In this document: piece by piece, positions 1-12,039 of the stretch | Numbering within the stretch: position 1 is the stretch's first letter | How the letters are laid out: each line of letters starts with the position of its first letter | Source of the DNA: Hermetia illucens | Lineage: Eukaryota > Arthropoda > Insecta > Diptera > Stratiomyidae | Assembly: GCF_905115235.1 (NCBI RefSeq) | Contig: NC_051850.1 | Location: 112,037,982-112,101,981, forward strand | Length of the DNA: 64,000 bases | Direction of reading: 5' to 3' | Translations under genes and position numbers: made by a program | Notes under the pieces: generated by a model | The model's database searches: none | Seen by the model: only the letters and a program-made list of their open reading frames with translations | What the model was told of the DNA's origin: nothing

Positions 1-744
1 GTTGACGGCTCGTAGTCCCTAGCGTTATCAATTGTAGCTGATTTAGAGGTAGGTACGTGGCTGCTCGGAGTTTGAGGAGTTATGTCTCCCAAATCTTATC
101 AATTTAAATTATCATAGATAATTTTTGGCAGTTTTTGTTGCGTGGCCATAATATTGTTGGGTGTCAACTGGAAAGCCGGCGTTCTGTGTTTTCGTTTCAA
201 GATTGCCAGTAACAGGTATTTGCAATAAGCTTTTGTTTGCTCAGCTTGTTGAGTTTATATTTGAATATTAAAATTACACTCTTTGCAACTGTACTTAGGT
301 CTTGTTAGCATATTCTCCAGCTCATTTGCATGGCTAACCTCCATTTTTCATTGGGTAGCGCCGGAGATTTATTTGTTTGATCCAAATAATGATTCTAAAA
401 TATTCAATTAAATGTAGATGCCCTCCTATAGCAACATACAGTAAACGGAAGAATGATTTGATGACGAGCTTCCTTGCAATAGGATCTATTCGATTGACAC
501 GACGGCAATATCGTCTAAAATAACTTATTATCAGGGAGTTTGACGGGAGTGCAGGGCGGCTGCTATCTCGAAGCTGATGTGTACATCTATGGATAGAAAA
601 ATGTATTTTCCCCTCATACTCAGATGCAAAATACATCATTTGACCGCTGTTGATATCCACATACAACAAAACAAATCTTCGGGCATTCTGCCCGTGTTGA
701 CGTTATTGTTGTCACGTATCAAAATCATCGAATTTACGCATGGT
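1..744. other. No gene recognised
   Basis: AT-rich sequence with short frames only. I see no conserved motif. Its right edge runs into the RTE-like relic that starts near 745. Confidence 0.4.
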
Positions 745-1985
745 GAAGAAAAGTTTGGCGGATGCCTTCTCTAGATCCAAAAATGCAAGGCAAGAGGAAC
801 GATGCCTCTGACTCTCAATTCACGGTTTGAATAATGTTGCGAATTCGGTACGGTTGTCAAAAATCTTCATGGTATGGGATAGCAACCGGATCGGACGGTA
901 ATCTGAACACTGCTGGACTACCTTTCTTTTTCCATATTGGAACGGTTGCTCTTTCTTGCTAGCCAGATGGTGTTCTACTCAACTCGATAACCCAATTGAA
1001 GAACTCACTGAGTCAGTGCTGGATCTCGGCGTTAGGTCCTGTTGTTTTACTCGATTTCATTCGTTTTATTGGTTCTTCGACTTCAGTGGCGCTGAGAGGT
1101 GGAATTAGGGCAAATGTCGCCCGTGCTTGTAGAAGTGGAGGATGAACAAATTGTGCCTTTGAAATCTGCTCGAAATGTTCCCGCCATGTATTCGTCGCGG
1201 CTTGTTGATCGGTAAGAAAAACGGTTATTGTCATTGCAACAGAAGCGTTCGGTATCCTGCCTGCGTTGGTGTCGGCTTTTGACTAGTCGATGCAAGTATC
1301 TCTTGCCATCCAGAGTGTCCACTTTGTCCACTTTATTATAAAGATCTTTGTAGTGGACTTCTCGGGTAATAGCGATTGCTTTTTTTGCTTCCCTATGGGC
1401 ATTCTTGTAAACTTGCCAATTGGCCAGCATTTTATCGTTGAAACTTACGGTAGAAGCGTTTCTTTTCGGGGACTTTCGTTTGGATATCTTCAATATAAAG
1501 CCAAATATCTCGGTTGATGAACTGCTTACCTGGCTTGGTGACCCAGAAGGTTGCATAGGCCGCGTTGTTAATCTGGTTTCACGATACTTCGACATTCGTA
1601 AAGGTTGGTAATCGGGTTAATGAGATCATTTCTTTTTTTCTCATGAAATTACCACCATTTAATGTGTGGCGGGCCAATGCCTTCTCCACGCTGTTTTATC
1701 GCTAGTTTGATTCGCAAGACGGCAACCAATGCCCGATGTTGAGATGTGATGGTCTCATAGGAAGCGACTTTGTAGTCAGTAATGGTGATGAAGTATCGGC
1801 TTCTTATGAGAATATTTGCGTTTTACTGTTTCCATTATAAAATGTAGAAAGATGAGACAATCGTTTAAAGTAATGCATTCATGAGTGCAAGGTCGTGTCC
1901 TCAAAATCGACAGGCGGGTTTCTAGCGTACGTTGCATTCTGAATATGTCTGGGGTGGCTTTCGTCATATCGTCGCAAACGACTGC
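745..1985 (-). mobile_element. RTE-like LINE fragment (copy A)
   Basis: Read on the minus strand, this shows the end of the endonuclease region, the basic linker and the beginning of the reverse transcriptase. The linker has ANWQVYKNAHREAKKA and a DLYNKVD-like stretch near 1300-1430. The segment TEVEEPIKRMKSSKTTGPNAE near 1013-1090 matches the usual RTE text before the first RT block, and [12 protein letters not shown] appears near 900-960. The frame is broken several times, so this is a dead copy. It is the same family as the copy at 14885-17235, whose linker is nearly identical over the asparagine/lysine-rich section. The RTE clade assignment rests on these motifs and is an inference. Confidence 0.75.
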
Positions 1986-2184
1986 ATACGACGGAAAGTT
2001 CTGCTTTTGTCTAGAATTTCAACTACGTGTGTTTCACCGGGCATGATATAGTTCCGGTAAATCTTCTGTATTTTGTTTTTCGCTGCTGACATTGCTAGTG
2101 ATTTGAGACAGCCTGGCAATGTCTTGCCTGAGTGCGTCGCACCAAATGTTCCTCTGAGCACTCAGACCCCAATGGTCCATTGCA

Positions 2185-2405
2185 CTCGATTCCTCCGTTT
2201 AACGGAATATTGCAGGATTTCTGTTGGTGGATGTGATGCAACCCGCTGCAGTTGAAGCAAATCAGCAGCAAAAATCTGATGTCTGATGCGTCCACAGGCA
2301 TGGCACTTACATAGAAAATGTTCCGTAGATCCCGCTTCCTCATTACAGGATGGACATGTATATATATACCTAACTGCCAGGTGTGGTGGTAGCTTCCTTA
2401 GTGAC
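2185..2405 (-). mobile_element. LINE C-terminal zinc-motif fragment
   Basis: The minus strand reads CPSCNEEAGSTEHFLCKC followed by an RHQ segment. This is the Cys-Cys-His-Cys motif found after the RNase H or RT region of Jockey/I/R1-type elements. It differs from the adjacent RTE-like copy, so it is a separate insertion. No intact frame surrounds it. Confidence 0.55.
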
Positions 2406-3075
2406 TATTCTGCAAGACTACAAATTTCCTGCACTTTCCTCACCTCCCCCCCTGTTTAAAAAACTATATGTTCGATTTGATTTTATATTCGTTGCCAATC
2501 AGTCGAAACCTAACTGACCCGCCCCAGGACAAGACCGTATGATGTACGTAATATAACAAAAGTGAAATGTGTGATGTATGTGTATGATATACTGGCAACG
2601 ACACGGCATACGACCGAATATTGAGTATTTGTACTACTGTCTGTCTACCTCGGACAATGAGAGACAAATGGTTGGACATGCATCTGTGTCAGACAAGTGT
2701 CTGTTTTGGATCAGTGTCGGAATCGACAATTTCGCCCAGGAAAGATAATGAGTCTTTCTGATTTGTGAATCCGCCAGTCCTCCCTTTAAAAAAGAAATGT
2801 AGGAAGAAGTTTCTCCCCAATTGATCCAATCTCAACCTTCAAACAAAAAGTTTCGGAATTCGTTCTATCCCCTTTGGAAATGTTGAATGGTTTAATTTGA
2901 TATGGCTTTTAGCGTTCGAAGATAGTATGGGTCTTGGAGCTTTTTAGTTTTCTGGCTACTTACAGTGTTCTATTACACTACATTGCCAAAAAATTAAGAC
3001 TGTTTTCTGTTGTTTTTAAGATGAATATGTTGAAAGCTTTAGTGAAGTTGTAGCCTAGTGGCGTGTGAAATATCA
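2406..3075. other. No gene recognised
   Basis: Non-coding, AT-rich sequence with a few TGTCTG-type short repeats around 2640-2710. I see no protein-like frame. Confidence 0.4.
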
Positions 3076-3079
3076 TCAA

Positions 3080-5560
3080 TAACGGCGCAACAACCAGTCC
3101 CGTCTAGGCCGACCTTAATAAGGAACTCCAGACCATTGTATTGGACAGTAAGAGCTTATGGTGAGACATTTCGAGCGGAACAGGTTTTGTAAACCGAAAT
3201 AGGTTCTGTCTGCCAAAAAACGTGCGCGATTCATCGTCGTAGCTGTTATCGGTTGTGATTTTCGACCCTAGATAGGAGAAATTATCAACGGCCTCAAAGT
3301 TTTAGTTTCCTTCCTATCTTTATTGTTCTTATTTAACCAGTGCTATTTGAAGTCGTTGCCTCTTTGATTTTTGGTGCTGACGTTGCCACCATATATTTCA
3401 CCTTGCCTTCATTGATGTGCAGTCCAGGATGTCGATCTGGAAGATTTCCATATCGTCAGCATACGCCAGTAGTTGGGTGGAGTTACAAGAGGATGGTGTC
3501 TCTCACTTTTCCAGGACCAGGTTAAAAAGGGTGCACGTTGGACATGTCCTTGTCTTAGATCGTTGTTGATGTCGAATGACCTTGAGAGTGATCTTGCTGC
3601 TTTTATCTGGCCTCGCAAATTGGTCAGCGTCAGCCTAGTCAGCCTTATTAATTTAGTGGAGATATTCGAATCGAATATCGAGCGCAATGCTGACCACATT
3701 GCCTCCTAGTGTACCGTTACGGTCTTGAATGAAGTGCTCTAACATACTTCAAGGCCCTGATCCAACATGGATTGTTGCGCCAACGATTATTATTATTATC
3801 GAATTCTCTCATGACTATATACAGTTTTACCCTGGCTATCAGTCGGTTTTTCAGTCGATGAAAAGATGGTGCAACTGATGGCCAAATTGCAACAGTCGCT
3901 TACCGCAGAGATCTCTTGCTGATTTGCCTGGAGTGAAGCCTCTTTGGCATGGGCTAATAATGTGCTGGGCGTATGGGGCTATCCGACCTAGCAGGATAGC
4001 GGAGTATTCAGCAACGTCATACCTCTATAATTGTTGCACTGCGTGATATTTCTTTCTTTATGTATAGAACAGATAATGCCTAGTTGCCACTCATCAGGCA
4101 TTGATTCGCTGTCCCAAAACTTGAGCATCAGTAGATGAACTGCTAGATGCCTCCATATTTAACCAATTCGGCTGCTGGCGACTTACAAGTTTTAAGCTGC
4201 TGAATTGCACGGATTGTTTCTTCTATGTTTGGTAGTGGCAGTAGTCCTTGTCTTCAGTAGGCGGGACCTCCAACTCGACGATATTTTGTTTATGAAAAAA
4301 CTTCACTCATCGCTCCAATATGCTCATTCTGTCGAAAATCGGATTCCCCTCTTTGTCTCGGCAGGATGAGCATCGAAGTATATAAGGCTTTATCCTGCTG
4401 GATTGTTGGTAAAATTTCCGCGCCTTGTCCTCCTAAAGGATCTCTACTGACTGCGGTTGTTACGGCATCCATTACTTGGGACTGTGTTGTGAATGGTTTC
4501 AGTGTTCATCTCATGTGATTGTCAGAGGGGATACTAGGTGGTGTTGTTATTCGAGCCCGGAGCATCATGCCAACGAGATAGTGATCCGAGTATTTATTGG
4601 TCCCCCTTTTATGTTCTGACTGGCTGACATCATGGTTGCGTTCAATTAACACGTGGTGAAAGTGTTCTCGCCTGGAGAAGCCCCCGTTTGTTTGTGAACC
4701 GCTTTCTGCGCAAATCAGGTACTTCCAACAATAATTTCGTGCGATACTGCTAATTGAATAATCCACAGTCCATTATCATTGGTATTTTTATGTAAGCTGT
4801 TGGAGTCAACGTATCGCCTGAATACGGGTTCCGTCCCTACTTGGCTGTTAAAATTTCCTAATATGGTTTTGATATGACAACTGGAGCAGGGTTCGACGGT
4901 TCATTCTACTGCCCCTTGAAGGTATCCTTCTCTGGCTCTACAGTCTATGTAGAGGCGCGAACGTTAATCAGACTTATATTTCTAAATTGGGCTCGTAAAC
5001 GCAGAGTGCATTTTTCCAAAGCCGATAACAGTAGGTTTCATTTTTTGGGCAACTAAGAAACCTATTCCGAGCACATGGTTTACTGGATGACCACTAAAAT
5101 ATATTGTGTAGTGGCTCTTCTCCAGACAACCAGTCCCTACCCAGCGTGATTACGTCAGCCTTATATTAGGACGGTATCGGCTAACTGCTGGGTAGCATTC
5201 GATCTTTACAGGGAGCGTACGTTCCATAGAAAAATGCACAAGTCATTTGTCTGTTTTCGTTGCCGGGTTCGTCATTGTAAAATCCATCCAGTCCGAGGCT
5301 CCTTTTGTAGCTTCGTAACAAGTTTTTTTCCTAACCCCCAATTTGGAGGACAAGCTGGTATAATTTGTCCCTTTTTAGGCGCGGGAGACTCGCCTTCATA
5401 CTTCTGCGTTTACAGTTTTTCGTTAAGAAAGCACTCGCAGCCTCACCACGTGGAGGTGGAGATAGGGTTTGGTAGTAGATCTATTGGTGTTGATCCAGCA
5501 AGCTTTTCCCAGGTTTTAAGTTCTATCGTTGGTACTCCCCTTCGACCGCCCTTTATAAGA
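3080..5560 (-). mobile_element. LINE family C, copy 1 (long, decayed)
   Basis: The 3' end lies at about 3080, where the minus strand ends in the family signature GGTTGTTGCGCCGTT. The copy continues upward through RT sequence (DINNDLRQGHVQRA and LIRLTRLTLTNLRGQIK at 3540-3640) and through finger-domain text near 3900-4200. It reaches a 5' region near 5460-5560 that is shared with copy 2 at about 26960. The reading frame is interrupted many times. A SINE tail is inserted at 3679-3797. Similar pieces occur at 13310, 26955, 31710, 31875, 39130, 47110, 48920 and 52388. The clade is uncertain; the RT looks RTE/Jockey-group rather than R2. Confidence 0.7.
3679..3797 (+). mobile_element. 5'-truncated SINE nested in LINE C
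   Basis: The sequence from CGAGCGCAATGCTGACCAC to the ATT-repeat tail matches the 3' half of the full SINE at 58793-59078. It ends TTGTTGCGCCAACG plus ATT repeats. It interrupts LINE C copy 1, and the short motif TCGAAT flanks both sides, consistent with a target duplication. Confidence 0.8.
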
Positions 5561-6199
5561 TCATTGTCTCATTCCTCACACATACAACAACCGTTTTTAA
5601 GAAACAACCATGTGTTTAAGAAGTATTTATTTACAACATAGTCGATTTATTTCTTAAAGGTAATATTATTTAAACGACGATGCATCCTCCTAAAGGAACG
5701 CGAAATTTTTCGAACTCTTGGATAAATGGACCGTGAGATTGCAGACATCTTTTCTCTAATCGTTGCTTTCAATTAGAGTAGAGTCTTTGGCTTATGATTT
5801 TACACATAATTCTTCAAATATCTCCAATAAAAATAAATCTGCTCGCGTAAAACCGCTGGTTGCGCGTGTAACCGGGGTGCCAGAAACCTGTAACATTTTT
5901 GGTTAATAGTGACCAGTACCTATACGAAAATTCTTGAAAAAATGGGTCCAATGATTCCTTTAACTGAAATGTCTGCCCCTACGGTTAATTGGGCAAATAG
6001 GGGCCTTTCGTGTTTAGGTTGGAGATTTTTCGCTTAGTATCTGCAATATCATTTATTAACTTGATCTTGAAGATGGAAGTGTGCATCGTCGAAAACAGGG
6101 GAGTGGCCGCTCCGTTTGATGCCACAAGCTGCTAAGACCATGGCTGCAGTGGTAAGAACAATGGACGCAGATCTAAGCGGCGATTAAATTATTGGAAAT
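5561..6199. other. No gene recognised
   Basis: AT-rich non-coding sequence. I found no frame, repeat end or RNA motif that I can defend. Confidence 0.4.
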
Positions 6200-6340
6200 A
6201 ATTAAACTTTCTTTTTTCTATTCGCTAGTAATATTCATTGATCTTGCAAATACCGATATTTCGGGAATCACTTGTTCCCTTCGCCAGTGTTAACAAGTCT
6301 GGTAAGACTTGATGAAGGGAGTAAGTGATTCTTAATTATT
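6200..6340 (-). repeat. Repeat family F, copy 1, with palindrome
   Basis: The minus strand carries GAAGGGAACAAGTGATTCCC followed by GAAATATCGGTATTTGCAA, which recurs at 39381-39480 and 57430-57482. A shorter plus-strand version (TTGATGAAGGGAGTAAGTGA) lies directly beside it at 6308-6330. The two together make an imperfect palindrome at 6265-6331. Confidence 0.7.
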
Positions 6341-6538
6341 TCAAATGGAAACAGAGTCAGCTGAAAAGCAGCTCCCCCCATCTTTCTAGAGATCTCCCAG
6401 AGATTCTCAAAAAATGGTTTAACTTAAGCTAAAGCTGGGCGCTCGCAGTGGAAGGGCCTGAGGGGTTCTCCCTCTTCTCCCCAACTTCATCAACGCGAAT
6501 TGTAGGGTATACCGGTATATCTTGGCGGCAATAGTCTT

Positions 6539-6790
6539 CTATAGGCCCGTGACCCATGCAAATCGCTGTAATCTTGTATGCAAAAGCAAAATATGGTCAA
6601 AGTTACTGAAACGATTTAACATTGTTTCACCATACAAGCTGCGTAAATTCAAGTCATTAAGATTTAATTCCTGTACTGCCTGGGTCTTGTAAGAACGTAA
6701 TTTCAAATCCAAATTCAATATATAGCGAAAGGTTATGCTTGATATTCCAAGTCTAACGTTTTTCCGACAGTCCATTTGCTTCACATTGAA
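6539..6790 (-). pseudogene. Tc1/mariner-superfamily transposase scrap
   Basis: About 80 codons on the minus strand read LGISSITFRYILNLDLKLRS followed by YKTQAVQELN. This resembles the helix-turn-helix end and linker of insect transposases of the Tc1/mariner superfamily, whose usual text is LGIS...L...LKLYPYKIQ..QEL. The catalytic domain is not visible downstream. It is a relic, and the assignment is by motif only. Confidence 0.4.
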
Positions 6791-7176
6791 TCTCGATTAT
6801 GTCTGACGTCATCGCCAATTAAAGTACCACAAATCATACTCAATGGGAAACATGCTCTTAACTATTATTATTATGAAGTACCCATTTTAAGTAAACAAAT
6901 TTCACGCAAAGGGCATTGGGGTCTCATAAACACAGATCCATTGCAAATAAATATCCCTTCCACGCAACATTTGGATATTGCAAATTTAAATTAATTCATT
7001 CCTTTCATATAATATCAAGTTTTCAATGCTCCGAATTATGACTTATAGTACTTCAATTCAATTACAATAATATCCAATTTTGGAAATCTGATCTTTTACT
7101 AACCTTTCCTAATACATTTCATTTCGCGAGTTAAATTTTGAGAATATTTTGAACATATCCTTTTAGCAAATGAAAT
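6791..7176. promoter_or_regulatory. Upstream region of the Prx4-like gene
   Basis: About 390 AT-rich bases lie between the transposase scrap and the peroxiredoxin start codon. They must hold the 5' UTR and promoter. I see no convincing TATA box or initiator to place. Confidence 0.3.
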
Positions 7177-8109
7177 ATGTTGGCCATTAGAAAATTTCTA
7201 ATTTATTTTGGAATCGGAGTTTTCATAACACTTCTGCAGCTACCTAAAACCCGAACAACTAGTGATGCGGAGTCTTGTTATTCATTCGCTGGCGGTTCAG
7301 TGTATCCAGCAGGGAGTTCCAAAGGAGATCATCAATTGCAATACACAAAAGCAGTCAGTGAGTTTGCATCTAAGAATATTCTTCGAAATATTGGATACTA
7401 ATTAAGAAATCTTCTAGTTTCCAAACCAGCCCCTCATTTCGAAGGCACAGCTGTAGTCAACGGCGAGTTCACTCATTTACAATTGTCTGATTATATCGGA
7501 AAATATGTTGTTTTCTTCTTCTATCCATTGGACTTGTAAGAACCAGGCTTATGTGGAAGGTCAAGTTCGCGACTAATATTTTCTCCCAAATAGTACTTTT
7601 GTTTGCCCAACGGAAATTCTGGCATTCTCGGACAGAATCGAGGAATTCAAAAAAATAAACACTGAAGTCATTGCTTGCAGTGTTGACTCACACTTTACTC
7701 ATCTGGCATGGATTAATACGCCAAGGAAAGAAGGCGGTTTAGGGAAGATCAAGATCCCACTGTTGAGTGATCTTAGCCACAAAATTGCAAAGGATTATGG
7801 TGTCTACTTGGAAGACTTAGGACATACTTTAAGAGGACTGTTCATTATTGATCAACATGGAGTTTTGCGACAAATTACAATGAACGACTTGCCTGTAGGA
7901 CGCTCGGTTGATGAGACTTTGCGTCTGGTCCAAGCATTCCAATATACTGACACACACGGTGAAGTGTGTCCAGCTGGATGGAAGCCTGGTAGCGATACCG
8001 TAAGTAAACTGATATGTAGAGAGCCCTTCATGCTTTTATTGTTTGCTTTCCTTTTCAGATTGTTCCAAATCCCGAAGAGAAGAAGAAGTATTTCCAAAAA
8101 AATAACTAA
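7177..8109 (+). CDS. Prx4: Peroxiredoxin-4-like thioredoxin peroxidase, secreted/ER
   Basis: Typical 2-Cys peroxiredoxin that reduces peroxides with thioredoxin-type donors. Four exons (7177-7357, 7418-7535, 7594-7999, 8059-8109) join in frame at GT-AG introns to give 251 residues, close to PRDX4 length. Residues 1-22 are a hydrophobic signal peptide. Next comes the PRDX4-specific segment [13 protein letters not shown], then [21 protein letters not shown] holds the peroxidatic Cys104, and [12 protein letters not shown] holds the resolving Cys225. The GGLG and C-terminal YF motifs of the overoxidation-sensitive class are both present. The start is the first ATG, placed directly before the signal peptide. 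The signal peptide and CYSF segment exclude cytosolic Prx1/2 and mitochondrial Prx3. In Drosophila the matching gene is Prx4/Jafrac2. The copy looks intact. Confidence 0.96.
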
Positions 8110-8409
8110 TTTCGTTAATTTTTGTTTAACGTTTGAAAACTTTTCAATTAATTTGAATAACAAATTCACTTTGATACTCGAAAGTAACTAACATTTGTTT
8201 TATTTCAAAATCCTTAACATATTTAACCATTCCAATAGTTGATCAGGTCAATTTTGCATGTTAGCGGATCCTATGCTTAGGACAAGTGCGTGTTGCTTAT
8301 GTATATTTCTTTTTTTTTGTGTTCATTTTCAACGCTTAGAGAGAAGCAGACTCAATCAAAATTTAATTAGAAACTAAATACAGAACATTTCCAGTGAGTC
8401 ATATGGTGC

Positions 8410-8415
8410 AATAAA
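8410..8415 (+). terminator. Possible poly(A) signal of the Prx4-like gene
   Basis: AATAAA lies about 300 bases after the peroxiredoxin stop codon in AT-rich sequence. It is the best canonical signal there, but it is unproven. Confidence 0.4.
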
Positions 8416-8769
8416 TATTTGTGAATTCATATGTTTCTATTTTGTTTCTTATAATACAGGACAGATGCGTTCTGCGTGTGATATGTCGTGTTTCAATAGC
8501 AATTGGTAGCGTGTCCATGTAACCAATTGGCACGTTACAATCTGCTGAGAATAGACTCCTATGACGCATGTACTCAGTATTAAATCATAACAAAAATGGT
8601 TTTTAAAATTAGTTTCCTGGTGCGACTCGACGCTGCATTAGGGCAACAGAAAAACAGCTGCTGCTGGGAAAGCAGAGTGAAATAAGAAAACACATTATTA
8701 TGATTTCGGAAAGTTAAAGCGTGTTTTAACTTCAAACGCGTTTTTATCCAAACCATTTTTTCAAAATCG
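8416..8769. other. No gene recognised
   Basis: Non-coding sequence between the peroxiredoxin 3' end and a LINE relic. I see nothing specific in it. Confidence 0.35.
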
Positions 8770-9850
8770 GCGCTCACGAAAGCTTGGTCGACAGAGAGCA
8801 GGGTAGTTTCAACACCCTATAGATAATCTTAGAGCAGCGCACGGAGTTTAGATTTTCGCTTCACTTGCTCTTCATCGATTTTGAGAAATCTTTCGATTGG
8901 AGAATAGGGAGTGTATCTGGCGAGAAACTAACAGTATTATCAGAGCGACATATGGTGGCGCAAAATCTCAGAGGAGAGTCTGCCAAGGTTGCATCTTGTC
9001 ACCGATATTATTTCTTCTCGTTATCGGTGACGTTCTTCATGCTGTCTTGTCCGGAGGACGTGGAGGAGTTCAATGGACCATGGCATCTTTCCTCAAATAC
9101 TTTGGCTACGCTCATGACATCTGTTTGCTCTCTCAAAGGGTCATGGACCTTAGGCCAATAGCTCTGGACTTGGAAAGATAGGAAAGTAGAGTTGAACTGA
9201 AGATAAATACCGACAAAACCAAGGTTCTCACTGACGGATCATCGCACTCTCCCTATCTGCATTAATGGGAGCAGCATCGAAGGTGTCGAAGGTGGTATAT
9301 CTAGGAAGCGTGGTTTCTGCCGACGGTGGCAACGAACTAGATGTTGCTCGACGCATTAACAGCGATAGATCCGCTTTCGCTGTTTTATCTAAAATCTGGA
9401 AATGCAGTTATCTCAATACCAAGGTCAAATTGAAACTGTTCTGCGCTAGTATTCTTTCTGTGTTGCACATGGAAAATCAGCCCCACGTTACTAAAAGACC
9501 CCAAGCCTTCATCAACATATGTCTGCGTCGTATCAGCGGGGTACGCTAGCCTGACACTATCTCAAATTAAGAACTCTGCTTTCGCACAAGTCTGTCAACC
9601 GGTCGCTATGCGATCCGAAGGCGGAAGTGGGAGTGAATAGGTAGGTCACACATTAAGGAGGAAGACAATTACATTGATGCAGTGGAATCCACTCTCCCAA
9701 GATAGCCGACGAGTGGATTAGTAGAAGTGGAGTACGGGAATCCCGGGAGGTCGTAGTGGGAGCCATTTTAAGTAACCACCAGTTGGTTGACGCACTATAC
9801 CTCACTAAGGTGTGCCAACCATATATATTATTCCAATAGTTCCCCATAGT
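8770..9850 (+). mobile_element. LINE family D RT fragment, copy 1
   Basis: Reverse-transcriptase text is spread over several frames: LFIDFEKSFD near 8866, RRVCQGCILSPILFLLVIGD near 8975-9030, SFLKYFGYAHDICLLSQRV near 9090-9140 (a worn YADD box), then VVYLGSVVSADGGNE and LDVARRI near 9290-9355. After the RT comes the basic linker text typical of the C-terminus. The order and spacing are those of a non-LTR retrotransposon. It carries multiple stops and frameshifts. The clade is not assigned. Confidence 0.75.
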
Positions 9851-9929
9851 ATGGACGCCCGATGAGGAATTGATAATTCTTAAAACTCAATCTACGTATT
9901 CTCAAAACCCTAATAGCAGTTTTTGGGGA

Positions 9930-10500
9930 AGTTTATTCGAGGTCCATTACTCGATGAGAAAGGAAGCAGATGACGCGTGAATGTGAACAATAGGAAGAAT
10001 ACGATGAGATAGAATGAGACCGGTTTTGTTGGTATTTATCTTCAGTCCAACTATGCTCGCCTAAGATGTCCAAGACTGGGTTTGAGAGCAAGCAAATATC
10101 GTCAGCGTAATCAAGGTTTTTAAGGAAAGATATGATCCATTGACACTCCTCCAGACAAGGCAGCATGAAAGACGTCCACGATAACAAGGAGATGTGATAT
10201 CGGCGGTAGAATCCACACTTTTTCGGAATCCGGTTTGGGCTTCAAATTCCTCAGAAATTTCATCTTAATGCAGCATTTCTCGCCGTCATATAATATCCTG
10301 ATAATAGTTATTGATTTCTCCGAATTGCCCCTCTTGCTTAAAGCACTCCAAATAGAACTCTGTTAGCACTGCCGAAAGCTGACTCGATATCGATGAAGAG
10401 TAACTGAAGCGGGGATTTGAACTACCGACAATAATCCAAGAGGTGTTTATATTGGGAAACTGGACTGCTCTCTATCGAGAGCTCTTGGATGCTATCTAGG
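9930..10500 (-). mobile_element. LINE family D RT fragment, copy 2 (inverted)
   Basis: The minus strand reads WIISFLKNLDYADDICLLSN near 10080-10150, the same RT box as copy 1 but with a proper YADD core. The copy stands tail-to-tail with copy 1. It overlaps copy 1 in domain content, so it is a second copy rather than the missing half. The minus-strand frame at 10569-10877 may be its upstream part, but I cannot confirm that. Confidence 0.65.
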
Positions 10501-11149
10501 ACTATTTCTCTCACTCACTGGGAAAGATCTTAAATTTTCTGGATTTGCCGATGAGGGGAGCAGTAACACTACAGCAACCGCAGGCGCTGCCAGAAACATT
10601 CCCACGAAGCCACCATCAAGTTTGTTTCCATTGATGGCGGAGATGGTTTCACTTTAATTTGGAAGAGCAATTCGTATCCGCATATCCAGGTAGCCTGGAG
10701 TGAACCGGATCTTACGATGCCTCTTAGGAACGTGGCTGATAACTGCGTAAGCGATAAGAGTAGTCCAATTTTCATCAATATTCTCCAGTGAGCGAGATGT
10801 CTGTCATCCAACCAGAAAAGTACTTTTCCTACGGACGGATCACCAAAGCTTGCATGTGTTCTGTAGCGTGATTTCATTTAAGTATACTGTACTTCGTGAA
10901 TGTAAACATTGAATAATGGATACTAGACACTCTTACAGGTCTTACCTCCTAGGAAGAGGATGGGGAGGGGGCTCCATAGGTCCACGGAATGAAGGGGATG
11001 GCAACGGATAGTTTCCCTTTTTACCTGTACTAATGAAGGGACTCATTACCAAGTATGCAAATCGTATATTCACCGACCAGACGAAGCCATCCGGTTGAAA
11101 AATATAAGTTTTGAAGCCGTTTTGGAAGAAATATCATCTATTTACAGGG
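10501..11149. other. Unassigned, probably transposon debris
   Basis: A 102-codon minus-strand frame (10569-10877) has no motif I recognise. A purine-rich stretch lies at 10950-11010. I see nothing else. Confidence 0.3.
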
Positions 11150-11935
11150 GCTCTTGTCTAGGGGGAAAAATGGTTTACAGTTGGCACAATCTCTTCAAGA
11201 AATGCAGATATTGATTGAAAGGTACCCCCAGGCGGAGACGTTCTGTGGAGGCTGCCAGTACAGACAATTTTGAAAAATCGGAAACCCTAATATGCCCGTT
11301 TGACGAAGAAATAGTTTGTACAAATGAATGCAGTACCACCTACAACCATTTTTACAATCCTATATGATTATCTTGGTATGTCCAAAGTAGGCCCAAAATG
11401 GATACTGAATATATTCACATCGCATCAGAAACAGCGATGAGTTGTTTTATGTTATGGTGAGTTTTTGAACTTGTGCAGCGTGAATGGAGAGGATATTTTG
11501 GACCGAATTGTTACTGGAGATAAAACTTGAATTCTTCATTATGAACTTGAATCTAAACCAGACACTACGCAATGGAAAAAAAGGGCCACTCACCAGAAAT
11601 CGTCAGTCAGCGGGAAAGCTTATGGCTACAGTTTTTCAGGATTCACAAGGGATTATATTGATCTACAACAAAGGAAAAGGTGTCCCATAACAACGGAGGA
11701 CTATGCTGGGCTACTTGAAAAATTCAAAAAAGCCCTGAAGAGATACAGCGAATAAGTGGACTAAAGGTGTGCTGCATTTCCAGGATAATGCGCCTGTGCC
11801 AAAGGTGCGTGCTGCAAAGGCTGCCGTTTGGGTTTGGATGGAATACTGGATCAATCCACATATAAATTTAGCTCCAAATGATTATTATTTATTCCCGAAA
11901 ACGAAAACGAGCTTTGGGGAAAGAAAATGACGAAC
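11150..11935 (+). pseudogene. Decayed mariner-family transposase
   Basis: EDILDRIVTGDKT (first catalytic Asp) is near 11490-11525, followed by LHYELESKPDTTQWKK. The motif FQDNAPVPK (second Asp) is near 11780. LAPNDYYLFPKTKTSF (third Asp) lies near 11870-11915. The order matches a mariner D,D34D transposase of the kind also seen in SETMAR. The frame changes several times and has stops, for example directly after GDKT. The N-terminal helix-turn-helix and the terminal repeats are not identified. Confidence 0.75.
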
Positions 11936-12039
11936 GGTATACAAAATATATATCAATTTTAAATAAGCTTATAATATATTCTTTAAAAATGTCGTTCTCG
12001 TCTCGGTGTCTTTTATTATCAACATTACAGGAGGTCGAG

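Noticed and set aside
7852-8169. 105-codon minus-strand frame
   Set aside because: Antisense shadow over peroxiredoxin exons 3-4.
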